Source: Streptomyces sp. CCM_MD2014 (GTDB taxonomy: Bacteria; Actinomycetota; Actinomycetes; Streptomycetales; Streptomycetaceae). From it: a stretch of 64,000 nucleotides of DNA. The translations under genes were made by a program, and so were the position numbers. Under the pieces are notes generated by a model, which did not search any database, was not told the DNA's origin, and saw only the letters and a list, made by a program, of their open reading frames with translations. Position 1 is the first letter of the stretch. Each line of letters opens with the position of its first letter. Location: assembly GCF_000772045.1 (NCBI RefSeq), contig NZ_CP009754.1, forward strand, positions 1,364,001 to 1,428,000, read 5' to 3'. Shown here one piece after another: positions 15,231 through 23,375 of this stretch.

Positions 15231-16193
15231 ATGCCCGAGTACGGCTATTTCCTCTCGTGCGAACAGTACGGTCCCGCTGAGCTCATCGAGCAGGCCCGAA
15301 TGGCCGAGCAGGCCGGTTTCCAGGCACTGTGGATCTCCGACCACTACCACCCCTGGAACGGCGAACAGGGCCAGAGTCCGTTCGTGTGGTCGGTGATCGG
15401 CGCGTTGTCCGACGCCGTGTCCCTGCCGATCGAGACGGCGGTGACCTGCCCGACGGTGCGCATCCACCCGGCGGTGGTGGCGCAGGCCGCGGCGACCAGC
15501 GCGGTGATGACCGACGGCCGGTTCCGGCTGGGCGTCGGCACCGGCGAGGCGCTGAACGAGCACATCTTCGGCGACGCCTGGCCTGCCGCACACGTACGCC
15601 TGGAGATGCTGGAGGAGGCCATCCTGATCATCCGCCGGCTGCTCACCGGGGAGGAGGTCAACCACCACGGCACCCACTACACGGTGGAGAACGCCCGCCT
15701 GTACACGGTGCCGGACGAGCCGGTGCCGATCGACATCTCGGGGTTCGGTCCCTCGGCCACGAAGCTGGCGGCCCGGGTCGGGGACGGCTACATCACGATG
15801 ATGCCGGACGCCTCGATGGTGGAGCAGTACCGCAAGGGCGGGGGCGGCGGCCACCTGGTCAGCGGCGGCACCAAGGTCTGCTACGACACCGACAAGGACG
15901 CGGCCGTGCGCACGGTTCACCGGCTGTGGGCCAACGAGCAGCTGCCCGGCGAGCTGGGCCAGGTACTGCCCTCGCCGAAACACTTCGAGCAGGCGCAGAC
16001 CCTGGTCACCGAGGACATGGTCCGCGACAACCGGGTGTGCGGCGCCGACGTGGACGAGCACGTGGCGGAGCTGAAGCAGTTCGCCGACGCCGGCTTCGAC
16101 CGGGTCTACGTCAACCAGATCGGCCCGGATCTGCGCGGCTTCTTCGACCTGTACCGCACCAAGGTGCTGCCGCAGCTCCAGCAGAGCACCTGA
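15231..16193 (+). CDS. LLM-class F420-dependent oxidoreductase (glucose-6-phosphate dehydrogenase-like)
   Basis: 320 residues, a luciferase-like TIM barrel of the F420-dependent group. The N-terminus MPEYGYFLSCEQYGPAELIEQARMAEQAGFQALWISDHYHPW is characteristic of the F420-dependent glucose-6-phosphate dehydrogenase-like subfamily. GRFRLGVGTGEALNEHIFGDAWP and ISGFGPSATKLAARVGDGYI are the F420-binding segments. It probably reduces F420 using an alcohol or sugar phosphate; the exact substrate is not visible. Start ATG at 15231 follows CCGGAGG by 9 bases; the 45-residue extension is not supported. It is divergent from the long gvp operon, and both have SigB-like promoters. Confidence 0.88.
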   Translation: MPEYGYFLSCEQYGPAELIEQARMAEQAGFQALWISDHYHPWNGEQGQSPFVWSVIGALSDAVSLPIETAVTCPTVRIHPAVVAQAAATSAVMTDGRFRLGVGTGEALNEHIFGDAWPAAHVRLEMLEEAILIIRRLLTGEEVNHHGTHYTVENARLYTVPDEPVPIDISGFGPSATKLAARVGDGYITMMPDASMVEQYRKGGGGGHLVSGGTKVCYDTDKDAAVRTVHRLWANEQLPGELGQVLPSPKHFEQAQTLVTEDMVRDNRVCGADVDEHVAELKQFADAGFDRVYVNQIGPDLRGFFDLYRTKVLPQLQQST

Positions 16194-16265
16194 CCGCGGC
16201 ACGACAGGCACGGCAGAGCGCCTGACCGCGGCACGGCAGGCACCTCACCGGCCCGGCACGAGAAG

Positions 16266-16297
16266 GCGCCCCGCACGGAAGCATCCGTGCGGGGCGC
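16266..16297. terminator. Bidirectional terminator hairpin
   Basis: Perfect 14-bp stem (16266-16279 with 16284-16297) and a 4-base AGCA loop between the convergent F420 oxidoreductase and holin-X-like genes. There is no U run, as is common in high-GC actinomycetes. Confidence 0.8.
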
Positions 16298-16314
16298 ACC
16301 CCGTCCGCGGCCGG

Positions 16315-16848
16315 TCAGCCGCGCTCGCGCCCGGCCTCGGGGTCGATGTCGTCCTGACGCGGGGCCGCCGGTCCGGTGCCGCCGGGTGCGGGCGTGCCCG
16401 CGCCCGGGGCGCCGGTCGCCGCGCCCGCGCCGCCGGGAGCGACGGGGGGCATCGGCGGGTACGGCACAGCGCCTAGGCCGCTCGGCGGTCCGCCGGGTGC
16501 GCCGCCGCCGACGACGTGCTCGTGACCGGCGCCGTGCGCGGAGTCCGGCCCGGAGGCGTGCGGCCGGGCCGCGCCGCGCAGCAAGTACGCCACGACGCCC
16601 AGGAGCACGGCCGTGATCAACGCCGCGGCCCAGCCCGGCAGTACGGCGGCGAGTGCCAGTCCCACGGCCAGCGCGACGGCGGCGCCCGCGTACAGGGCGG
16701 CGGTGCCGGACGCGGCGTACAGCGCGGCCTTGCGGCGCTGCCTGCGGGTCTGTTCGCGCAGTTCGTCGCGCACGGTCTCGCGTGCCACCTGCGCCAGCTC
16801 GTCGACCAGTTGCCTGTCCAGGTGTTCCAAGTGATCCATGCGGTCCAT
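16315..16848 (-). CDS. Holin-X-like phage holin superfamily III membrane protein
   Basis: 177 residues from the ATG at 16848. An N-terminal charged helix (HLEHLDRQLVDELAQVARETVRDELREQ) is followed by two hydrophobic segments (about 48-70 and 73-90), as in the actinobacterial holin-X family (PF07332). The last 80 residues are a Pro/Gly/Ala-rich disordered tail. The family name is structural; a role in membrane stress or cell-wall function is only inferred. No strong ribosome site precedes either candidate ATG (16848 or 16839). A GGGTAC lies 10 bases upstream on the minus strand, compatible with a short or absent leader. Confidence 0.75.
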   Translation of the reverse strand: MDRMDHLEHLDRQLVDELAQVARETVRDELREQTRRQRRKAALYAASGTAALYAGAAVALAVGLALAAVLPGWAAALITAVLLGVVAYLLRGAARPHASGPDSAHGAGHEHVVGGGAPGGPPSGLGAVPYPPMPPVAPGGAGAATGAPGAGTPAPGGTGPAAPRQDDIDPEAGRERG

Positions 16849-16915
16849 GTGTTGCGGGTACCCGCGGACCCGGCTTCCATGGCCGGACCGGCGGTGGCCG
16901 GCCGGCGGACGCAAC

Positions 16916-16921
16916 TAGGCT
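16916..16921 (+). promoter_or_regulatory. TAGGCT -10 box, leaderless start of the VOC gene
   Basis: TAGGCT (TAnnnT pattern) sits seven bases before the ATG at 16929, and no ribosome site is present. This places the transcript start at or next to the start codon. Confidence 0.5.
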
Positions 16922-16928
16922 CCTCCTC

Positions 16929-17279
16929 ATGGACATTCTGGGAGCCACACTGCGCATCTACGTCGACGACCTGGACAAGGCGATCCCCTTCTACGAGCAA
17001 CTGGCCGGGGGCGAAGCCCTCCGCTTCGAACGCGGCGGGGTCCACGTCGCCGCGGTCGGCTGCTTCCTGCTGATGAGCGGGCCCGAATCCCAACTCGAGG
17101 TGTTGCGCAAGGTGGCCGCGACCATCGCCGTGACGGACGTCGAGGAGACGCACCGCGTACTCGCCTCACTGGGCGCGGACATCATCGCCGGCCCGGTCGC
17201 CACGCCCGTCGGCCGCAACCTGATCGCCCGGCACCCGGACGGGACGATCTACGAGTACGTGGACCGGCAGCAGAAATAG
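16929..17279 (+). CDS. VOC (glyoxalase/bleomycin-resistance) fold protein
   Basis: 116 residues, one VOC module: LGATLRIYVDDLDKAIPFYEQLAGGEALRF, then LLMSGPESQLEVLRKVAATIAVTDVEETHRVLASLGA and RHPDGTIYEYVD. Such proteins are metal-dependent dioxygenases, lyases or drug-binding proteins; here the usual His/Glu metal pattern is incomplete (only the last Glu of YEYVD is obvious), so a ligand-binding or antibiotic-sequestering role is as likely as catalysis. A longer in-frame ORF upstream was rejected because the family begins at this ATG. Confidence 0.82.
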   Translation: MDILGATLRIYVDDLDKAIPFYEQLAGGEALRFERGGVHVAAVGCFLLMSGPESQLEVLRKVAATIAVTDVEETHRVLASLGADIIAGPVATPVGRNLIARHPDGTIYEYVDRQQK

Positions 17280-17323
17280 ACCCGGGTACCGGACGGGGCC
17301 GGACGGGCGGGCGGGTGCCCGGA

Positions 17324-19342
17324 TCACTCCCGGTCCGGCCGCATCCTGAAGTCGTAGCGGGCCGGGAGCGGTGCGTCGTCCAGACGGGCCCACAGCAGGC
17401 CTATGCTCTCGGCGCCCTCTCTCAGGTCGGCGACCTCGAAGCCCTCGTCGAAGACGGCCCGCGCCTCCTCCCGCCGGCCCTCGGCGGCCAGCAACTCCGC
17501 CTCGGTCAGGCGGAAGCGGCCCCGCGCCCGCGTCTCCGGGTCCAGCCTCTCCCACACGGCACGGGCGTCGGCGGTGCGCCCGGCGGAGAGCAGCGCCCCG
17601 ATCGCCTCGCCGCCGAGCGCGGCCGCGACGGCCGTCCACCGTCCGTCCGCGTCCTGCGGCCCGTCGGGCCGGCGTGCGCAGAGGTCGGCGAAGGCCTCCG
17701 CGTAACGGTCGGCGGCGCGCTCGCGGTGGCCGTCCTCCTGGTCGGCGACGGCGAGGCAGCGCAGCAACGGCCAGCGGTCGGCGGCGGCCCCCGGGCCCCG
17801 GTCGCTCCGGGGACCCTGGGCGCTTTCGGCACTCTGGAGGCTCTGGAGGCCGCGTTCCCAGCTGCGTACCGCCTGTGCGCGGTCGTCGCCGTGCCACTGG
17901 GCGACGCCGAGGTGGTACTCGGCCAGGGGTGTGGCGGCCGTCGTCTCCAGCATGTCCCGCCAGGGCCGGGCGACCAGCGTCCCGCCGGGCGGCTCGTGGT
18001 CCGCCGGCTCGGGCAGCGAACCGGCGCGCAGGAGGTGCAGCCAGGGCCGCTGCTGCTCACCGAGGGTGTCCTCGTCGAACGGTGTGCCGGGCAGTTTCCA
18101 GCCGGCCCGCAGTACTTCGAGGGCGCCCCAGCCCGACCCGGTGGCCAGACGCTCGCCCGGCTGCGCGTCGGCGTGCGGCCGCCAGGCGTCGTACGCGGCG
18201 TCGACGTCGGCCCGCGGCAGGACGGCCTCGAGCCGGTCCTCGGCCCCGCTCAGGACGCTGTGCCAGTCGCCCTCGGGCGGGGCGTCGAGCGGTCCGTACG
18301 CCTCCAGCCAGGCGATTTCGCTCTCCGCCTCCAGTTTGACGTGTTCGAGCTGGGTGCGGACGAGTCCGGCCTGGATCTCGCAGTAACCGCCGGTGCCGGG
18401 CTCGGTGAGCCACTCCTGCCAGCGCCGTCCGCCGGGCCCGGTGCCCCACACGAACAGCTTGCGGCCGCGCAGCACGTCGGTCGAGGTCTGCACCAGTCCG
18501 TGACCGTGCTCGTCGAGGGCGGCGATCCAGCGCCGCCGGTCGTCCGGCACCTCGTAGAAGTAGTCGGCGGCGTACCTGCTGTTCGGCGGGTACGTCCGGT
18601 CGACGCCGTCGTACTCCGGGACGGGCACGCGGCGCAGCCGTCGCTCGTAGCCGAAGTGCCAGGCCTCGTCGGCGGGGGCGAGGACGCGGCGGTCCTCGGG
18701 GACGGCGATGTTGGACCACCAGTAGGTGGGCACCGGGTGCTCGTGCGGGTTGCGGATCCGGGCTCCGACGTAGAGGAAGTCCGAGCCGTCCGGCAGCCAC
18801 AGGTCGACCTGGAAGGCCAGGTCGCGCAGCCGCTCCCACTCCCACAGACGCAGCATTTCGCCGCCGTCGGGGGCGGGGACGCGGGCGGCGTGCACGGGTG
18901 AGCAGGACAGGGTGGTGTGACCGGTGGCTCCGATGTTCCACTCGATGCCGCCGGAGAACCAGGCGCCGTTGAGGGCGAAGTTGGCGGGCTGGAGGACGGG
19001 GTTGACGTAGAGGAGCTCGCGGTCGCTCGGCTTGTGGCGCAGGGAGGCGATGCGGCCGCCGAGGGCCGGCAGGACGGTGGCCCGCAGCCGGTCGTTCTCG
19101 ATGACGAGGGCGTCCAGCCCGCGCGGTTCGCGTCCGCGTCCGTAGCCGTCCCGGACCTGGACGGGCAGCAGGCTGCGCAGTGGCTCGTAGTCGATCTGGC
19201 GGGCCATGTCGCGCGGCAGGTCCGCCCGGTCCCGGTCGTCGATGCGGTGGGCCTCGTCCAGGGGGCGCAGCGGCGGCAGGGGGTTGTCCGGGCCCAGCGG
19301 CGCGGCGGACAGGGTCAGTACCTCACGTCGGATCGTCGTCAC
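17324..19342 (-). CDS. DUF5107 protein with tetratricopeptide-like tail
   Basis: 672 residues. Residues about 60-330 form a DUF5107 domain, an aldose-epimerase-like beta-sandwich seen as GLDALVIENDRLRATVLPALGGRIASLRHKPSDRELLYVNPVLQPANFALNGAWFSGG. The C-terminal half is helical with repeats of the TPR type (ADRYAEAFADLCARRPD, ARAVFDEGFEVADLREGAES). Members occur near carbohydrate genes and may act on sugars, but no reaction is established. The GTG at 19342 follows GGGGAGGC by 3-4 bases; the 112-residue extension has no such site and was not used. Transcription faces the VOC gene. Confidence 0.82.
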   Translation of the reverse strand: MTTIRREVLTLSAAPLGPDNPLPPLRPLDEAHRIDDRDRADLPRDMARQIDYEPLRSLLPVQVRDGYGRGREPRGLDALVIENDRLRATVLPALGGRIASLRHKPSDRELLYVNPVLQPANFALNGAWFSGGIEWNIGATGHTTLSCSPVHAARVPAPDGGEMLRLWEWERLRDLAFQVDLWLPDGSDFLYVGARIRNPHEHPVPTYWWSNIAVPEDRRVLAPADEAWHFGYERRLRRVPVPEYDGVDRTYPPNSRYAADYFYEVPDDRRRWIAALDEHGHGLVQTSTDVLRGRKLFVWGTGPGGRRWQEWLTEPGTGGYCEIQAGLVRTQLEHVKLEAESEIAWLEAYGPLDAPPEGDWHSVLSGAEDRLEAVLPRADVDAAYDAWRPHADAQPGERLATGSGWGALEVLRAGWKLPGTPFDEDTLGEQQRPWLHLLRAGSLPEPADHEPPGGTLVARPWRDMLETTAATPLAEYHLGVAQWHGDDRAQAVRSWERGLQSLQSAESAQGPRSDRGPGAAADRWPLLRCLAVADQEDGHRERAADRYAEAFADLCARRPDGPQDADGRWTAVAAALGGEAIGALLSAGRTADARAVWERLDPETRARGRFRLTEAELLAAEGRREEARAVFDEGFEVADLREGAESIGLLWARLDDAPLPARYDFRMRPDRE

Positions 19343-19513
19343 GCCTCCCCATGGAAGCCGCTCGCCGCCCCGGTGAACAGGGGTTCCGCCGGCCGGGCCG
19401 GGGCGATGTGGCTCACGTTTAATCCGCTGGGGCGCGGTGGGGGCGGGGACATAGGCTCGTGCGGTCGGCGCGCCCGCGAAGGCCGGGGCCGAGACGACGG
19501 AAGAGAGCGGCAC

Positions 19514-19861
19514 GTGAGTGAGCAGCACACCTACCGGGTGATCGTCCGGGGCACCTGGGACGGTCTGACCGAGGACGCCCGGACCCGGTTGCTCGCCGAG
19601 GCGGGCGAGCACGGGATGGCGAGCATGCGGTTCACGGAGGAGGGGTCGCTGTCGTACGAGCCCGCTCCGCTGAAGCACTTCTCGATGCGTTACGTGGTGG
19701 TGTCGGACGCGGCGGACGGCGAGGAGATGGCGGGGGCGATCGCGGAGGACCGGGCGGAGGGCGCGCTGCGCGGTCTCGGCTACGGATTCCGCGACCTGCG
19801 GTCCACGGTGACGGACCTGGACACGATGAAGGTCAACCGGAAGTCACGGTCTCGGCGGTGA
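19514..19861 (+). CDS. DUF6204 family protein
   Basis: 115 residues, a small alpha/beta protein: QHTYRVIVRGTWDGLTEDARTRLLAEAGEHGMASMRFTEEGSLSYEPAP, then FSMRYVVVSD and a charged basic C-terminus. It matches the DUF6204 proteins of streptomycetes, with no known function. The GTG start at 19514 follows a GGAAGAGAGCG site. Its last 29 bases overlap the end of the convergent GNAT gene. Confidence 0.75.
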   Translation: MSEQHTYRVIVRGTWDGLTEDARTRLLAEAGEHGMASMRFTEEGSLSYEPAPLKHFSMRYVVVSDAADGEEMAGAIAEDRAEGALRGLGYGFRDLRSTVTDLDTMKVNRKSRSRR

Positions 19862-20411
19862 TCGCCCAGCGCTGGTGGTCGCGCCAGGCGCCGTCGAGGT
19901 AGAGCATCCTCGGCGAGAAGCCCTCCAGGTGGAAGCCGCAGGAGCGGGCCAGCGCGATCGAGGCGGCGTTGCCCGGCTGGACGTTGATCTCCAGCCGGTG
20001 CAGCCGCATCGGCCCGAACGCGTACCGCACCACCAGGTCCAGCCCTTCGCGCATCAGCCCGCGGCCCGCCGCGTGCGCGAAGGCGCCGTAGCCGAGCGCG
20101 CCGCTGAGGAATCCTCCCTCGACGATGTTGTTGATGTTCACGAACCCGGCGATGGTGCTGCCGGGGGCGTCCCCGCAGGCCGGGTCCGGGTCCTTCTCGC
20201 AGACCAGGAACCCGGCCTTGGTGCGGTCCTCGATCAGCCGGCCCGCGTAGGCCTCGTACGCCTGGATGGTGTCCGGCGGGAAGAGCCAGGGGTGGTGCAG
20301 GTCCTTGCTCTCCCGGGCCCGGGCGGTGAACTCGGCACCGTCCTCGTAGGTGAAGTGCCGGATGCCCACGCGCGGGCCCTCGGCGAGGTGACGGGACGGG
20401 GTGTGCGGCAT
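19833..20411 (-). CDS. GNAT acetyltransferase (RimJ-like)
   Basis: 192 residues, a GNAT fold of the RimJ/RimL type. RHFTYEDGAEFTARARESKDLHHPWLFPPDT precedes the core AGFVNINNIVEGGFLSGALGYGAFAHAAGRGLMREGLDLVVRYAFGPMRLHRLEINVQPGNAASIALARSCGFHLEG, with a family-typical acetyl-CoA loop (GRGLMREG). The relatives acetylate ribosomal protein N-termini or similar amines; the substrate is unknown. ATG at 20411 is preceded by TAGGCT at the leaderless distance. It overlaps the DUF6204 gene end and sits 19 bp after the LD-carboxypeptidase stop. Confidence 0.83.
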   Translation of the reverse strand: MPHTPSRHLAEGPRVGIRHFTYEDGAEFTARARESKDLHHPWLFPPDTIQAYEAYAGRLIEDRTKAGFLVCEKDPDPACGDAPGSTIAGFVNINNIVEGGFLSGALGYGAFAHAAGRGLMREGLDLVVRYAFGPMRLHRLEINVQPGNAASIALARSCGFHLEGFSPRMLYLDGAWRDHQRWAITAETVTSG

Positions 20412-20417
20412 GGGGTC

Positions 20418-20423
20418 AGCCTA
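20418..20423 (-). promoter_or_regulatory. TAGGCT -10 box, leaderless start of the GNAT gene
   Basis: On the minus strand TAGGCT is followed by six bases and the ATG at 20411, with no ribosome site between. Confidence 0.5.
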
Positions 20424-20429
20424 CGACGG

Positions 20430-21362
20430 TCAGCGCAGCGCCGGCCGGTCCAGGGTCAAGGTGCCCGCGTCCGCGTCGAGTTCCGCCGGTATGCCGAACG
20501 GGACGGTCAGCGCCCCCTCGCAGTGCCCGAAACCGAACCCTTCGGCGACCGGCACGCCGAGGCCGCCGAGCCGGTCGGCCAGCAGGGGCCGCAGCCGCTC
20601 GTAGGGGTCGCACTCCTCCCAGGAACCGAGCAGCACGCCGGCGACCCCGTCGAGCCAGCCGGCCCGCAGCAACTGCGTGAGGTAGCGGTCGACGCGGTAG
20701 GTCTCCTCTCCCACGTCCTCCAGGCACAGCAGGCCGCCGCGCGCGGAGGGACGGGCGTGCGGGGTGCCCAGTTCGGCGGCGAGCAGAGCGAGGCAGCCGC
20801 CGAGGGTGACGCCGCGGGCCCGGCCCGGCACCAGGGGTGTGCCGTCGGAGGCGATCACGCGGACCGTCTCCGGGGCGAACAGGGTGGCCCTCAGGTGTTC
20901 CTGCGCCCGCGCGTTCTTGATGAAGTCCGCCGCCGCCGCCATCGGTCCGTGCAGGGTGGCCAGGCCGAGGCGGGCGGCGAACGCCTCGTGCAGCACGGTG
21001 ATGTCGCTGAATCCGACGAACACCTTCGGCCCGGCCGCGCGCATCGCCTCCCAGTCGAGCAGGTCGGCCATGCGCTGTGCGCCGTACCCGCCGCGGGCGC
21101 AGAGCACCGCGTCCACGGACGGGTCGCACCAGGCGGCCTGGAGGTCGGCGGCCCGGTCGGCGTCGGGGCCCGCGAGGTAGTCGAAGGTGCCGTGCCGGTC
21201 CAGGACGTGCGGCGCCACGACCGGGTCGAGGTCCCAGCCGCGGAGCACGTCCAGGCCCGCCTGGATCCGCTCCTCGGGCACGGGCCCGCTGGGTGCGACG
21301 ACGGCCACCCGGGCTCCGGGGGCGAGCCGCGCCGGCCGGACCAGCTCTCTCACCTGGCTCAC
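20430..21362 (-). CDS. LD-carboxypeptidase (peptidase S66)
   Basis: 310 residues, S66 family. The catalytic nucleophile lies in VFVGFSDIT (Ser about 119), with the other triad residues in CLEDVGEE (Glu about 215) and GFGFGHCEG (His about 280). LD-carboxypeptidases cleave the terminal D-alanine from murein tetrapeptides during peptidoglycan recycling; MccF-like members detoxify peptide antibiotics. The GTG start at 21362 overlaps the S9 peptidase stop (GTGA). It is the last gene of the peptidase operon. Confidence 0.88.
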   Translation of the reverse strand: MSQVRELVRPARLAPGARVAVVAPSGPVPEERIQAGLDVLRGWDLDPVVAPHVLDRHGTFDYLAGPDADRAADLQAAWCDPSVDAVLCARGGYGAQRMADLLDWEAMRAAGPKVFVGFSDITVLHEAFAARLGLATLHGPMAAAADFIKNARAQEHLRATLFAPETVRVIASDGTPLVPGRARGVTLGGCLALLAAELGTPHARPSARGGLLCLEDVGEETYRVDRYLTQLLRAGWLDGVAGVLLGSWEECDPYERLRPLLADRLGGLGVPVAEGFGFGHCEGALTVPFGIPAELDADAGTLTLDRPALR

Positions 21363-23326
21363 CGGGACAGCTCCAGGGTCGGGACACCGGGCGGGGTCAG
21401 CCCGAAGGTCTGCGCGTACAGCGAGAGTTCGGCCTCCAGGGCGCGGACCATCGTCTCGGCCCGGCGGAATCCGTGCCCCTCTCCCTCGAAGGTGAGGTAG
21501 GCGTGCGGCACCCCTCGGCCCGCCATGCGTTCCAGGAACCGCTCGCACTGCACGGGCGGGCAGATCACGTCGTCGAGTCCCTGGAGCAGCAGGAACGGGG
21601 CGGTGACGCTCTCGGCGTGCTGGGCGGGCGACCTCTCGGTGTAGCGGTCGGGGACCTCGGCGTACGGACCGATCAGGCTCTCCAGGTACTGCGACTCGAA
21701 GTCGTGGGTCTCCCCGGTGCCCCACCCGGTGAGGTCGAGGATCGGGTAGAGGATCGTGCCGCAGGCGTAGACGTCGGTGCCGGCCAGCGACGCGGCGGAG
21801 GTCCAGCCTCCCGCGCTGCCGCCGCGCACGGCGAGCCGCTCCGGGTCCGCGGTGCCCTCCTCGGCGAGGGCGACGGCGACGGCCGCGCAGTCCTCGACGT
21901 CGACGACTCCCCACTGCTCGCGCAGCCGGTTGCGGTACTCCCGGCCGTGTCCGCTCGAGCCTCCGTAATTGACCTCGGCGACGCCGATGCCCCGGGAGGT
22001 GAAGTAGGCGATCTCCAGGTCGAGAACGAGCGGGGCGCGGCTGGTGGGGCCGCCGTGCGCCCAGATGACGTACGGCGGAAGTTCGCCGTCCGGGGCCCGG
22101 CAGCCGGGGTTGTGCGGCGGGTAGAGGTGGGCGTGGATCTCGCGTCCGTCCGGGCCCTGGAAGGTGCGGATCTGCGGCTGCGGGTAGTAGGCGGGGTCGG
22201 TGGCGTCCTCGTGGGGCGCCCCGATCACGCGGGCGCGGCCGGTGCGGGCGTCCAGTTCGACGACCTCGAAGCCGCTGTGCGCACTGGCGCCGACGGCGAC
22301 GACCCGCTCGCCGTGCGCGGCGAGAGCGGGCGCGAACTCGGTCCAGGGGCCCGCCGCGTCGACGACCTCGCCGGTCTCGGGGTCGAGTATGCCGAGGACG
22401 GCGGCGCCCCGGCCGTGCAGGACCGCGATCAGGCCGCTGTCCAGCGGCGCGAACCAGCGCTGCCCTAGCTTCCACAGCGGCCCGCCGAACTCCTCCTCGC
22501 GGGCGCACAGGGGCTGCCCGTCGCGGTAGAGGTTCCACCAGCCGGTGCGGTCGGAGACGTGGAGCAGGGTGCCGTCCGGTGCCCAGTCGGCCTGGGCGAC
22601 CGACTCCTCGGGGCCGCCCGCGAGGGTCCGGGCGTCCTGGAACGTGCCCTCCGGGCCGACCTCGGCGACGATCAGCTCGGTGCCGTCCCAGGGCATGCGC
22701 GGGTGGTCCCAGGCGAGCCAGGCGGCGCGGTGCCCGTCGGGCGACAGGCGGGGCCCGGTGACGAAACGGTGCCGCTCGGGGGCGAGTTCGCGGACGGCGC
22801 CGCGGTCGCCGGCCGCCGAGCCGTCCAGCGGCACCGCCACGGGCACGCGGCGCAGGTCGGTGGGGCCCTCGCCGGTGAACTCCTCCAGGACGCACCACAC
22901 TTCGCCACGCTCGGGGTACGGGTCCGGTTCGATCCAGCGCAGTCCGCCGCCCACCGTGGACAGCGGTGTCAGGGGGCGGGGTTCGCCGCCGCCCGGGGTG
23001 AAGGCGTACAGCCGCTGGTCGGCGAAGTTCACGAAGACCACGAGCGGGCCGGAGTCGGTCTGGACGGCGCCCCAGGGCCGGCCGCCGTACTCGATGACGC
23101 GGCTGCGCACGTTCCACGGCGCGGGCAGGACCGGCTCCTCGGTGCCGTCGGGGTGCCGCCGCACCAGGGTGCGGCGTCCGCCCTCGGTGGGCCGGGGCGC
23201 GGTCCACCACACCTCGTCGCCGACGAAGGCGACGTCGTCGGGCCGCCCGTCGTGCGCGGCGGCGAGGGCCGCGTCGACGGGTGAGGGCCACGATCCGTAC
23301 GAAAGAGTCGACACTGACTCCCCCAC
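21359..23326 (-). CDS. S9-family prolyl oligopeptidase-like serine peptidase
   Basis: 655 residues. An N-terminal beta-propeller (about 1-390, repeated WxxD-type blades) is followed by an alpha/beta hydrolase domain with the nucleophile in RGGSAGGW (Ser about 504), Asp in GLDDVICPP (about 583) and His in GEGHGFRR (about 616). These enzymes cut short peptides, usually after proline. No signal peptide, so cytoplasmic. The GTG at 23326 is preceded by GGAGGAGAA; an alternative GTG at 23314 would remove 4 residues. It is coupled to the LD-carboxypeptidase gene. Confidence 0.85.
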   Translation of the reverse strand: MGESVSTLSYGSWPSPVDAALAAAHDGRPDDVAFVGDEVWWTAPRPTEGGRRTLVRRHPDGTEEPVLPAPWNVRSRVIEYGGRPWGAVQTDSGPLVVFVNFADQRLYAFTPGGGEPRPLTPLSTVGGGLRWIEPDPYPERGEVWCVLEEFTGEGPTDLRRVPVAVPLDGSAAGDRGAVRELAPERHRFVTGPRLSPDGHRAAWLAWDHPRMPWDGTELIVAEVGPEGTFQDARTLAGGPEESVAQADWAPDGTLLHVSDRTGWWNLYRDGQPLCAREEEFGGPLWKLGQRWFAPLDSGLIAVLHGRGAAVLGILDPETGEVVDAAGPWTEFAPALAAHGERVVAVGASAHSGFEVVELDARTGRARVIGAPHEDATDPAYYPQPQIRTFQGPDGREIHAHLYPPHNPGCRAPDGELPPYVIWAHGGPTSRAPLVLDLEIAYFTSRGIGVAEVNYGGSSGHGREYRNRLREQWGVVDVEDCAAVAVALAEEGTADPERLAVRGGSAGGWTSAASLAGTDVYACGTILYPILDLTGWGTGETHDFESQYLESLIGPYAEVPDRYTERSPAQHAESVTAPFLLLQGLDDVICPPVQCERFLERMAGRGVPHAYLTFEGEGHGFRRAETMVRALEAELSLYAQTFGLTPPGVPTLELSR

Positions 23327-23375
23327 TTCTCCTCCAACAACTGCTCGTTCGGTCGGGTGCCGGGCCCCGGGGGCT

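Noticed and set aside
16858..16863. GGGTAC before the holin-X-like gene as a SigB promoter
   Set aside because: No GNNT at 14-16 bases upstream, so only half of the consensus is present.
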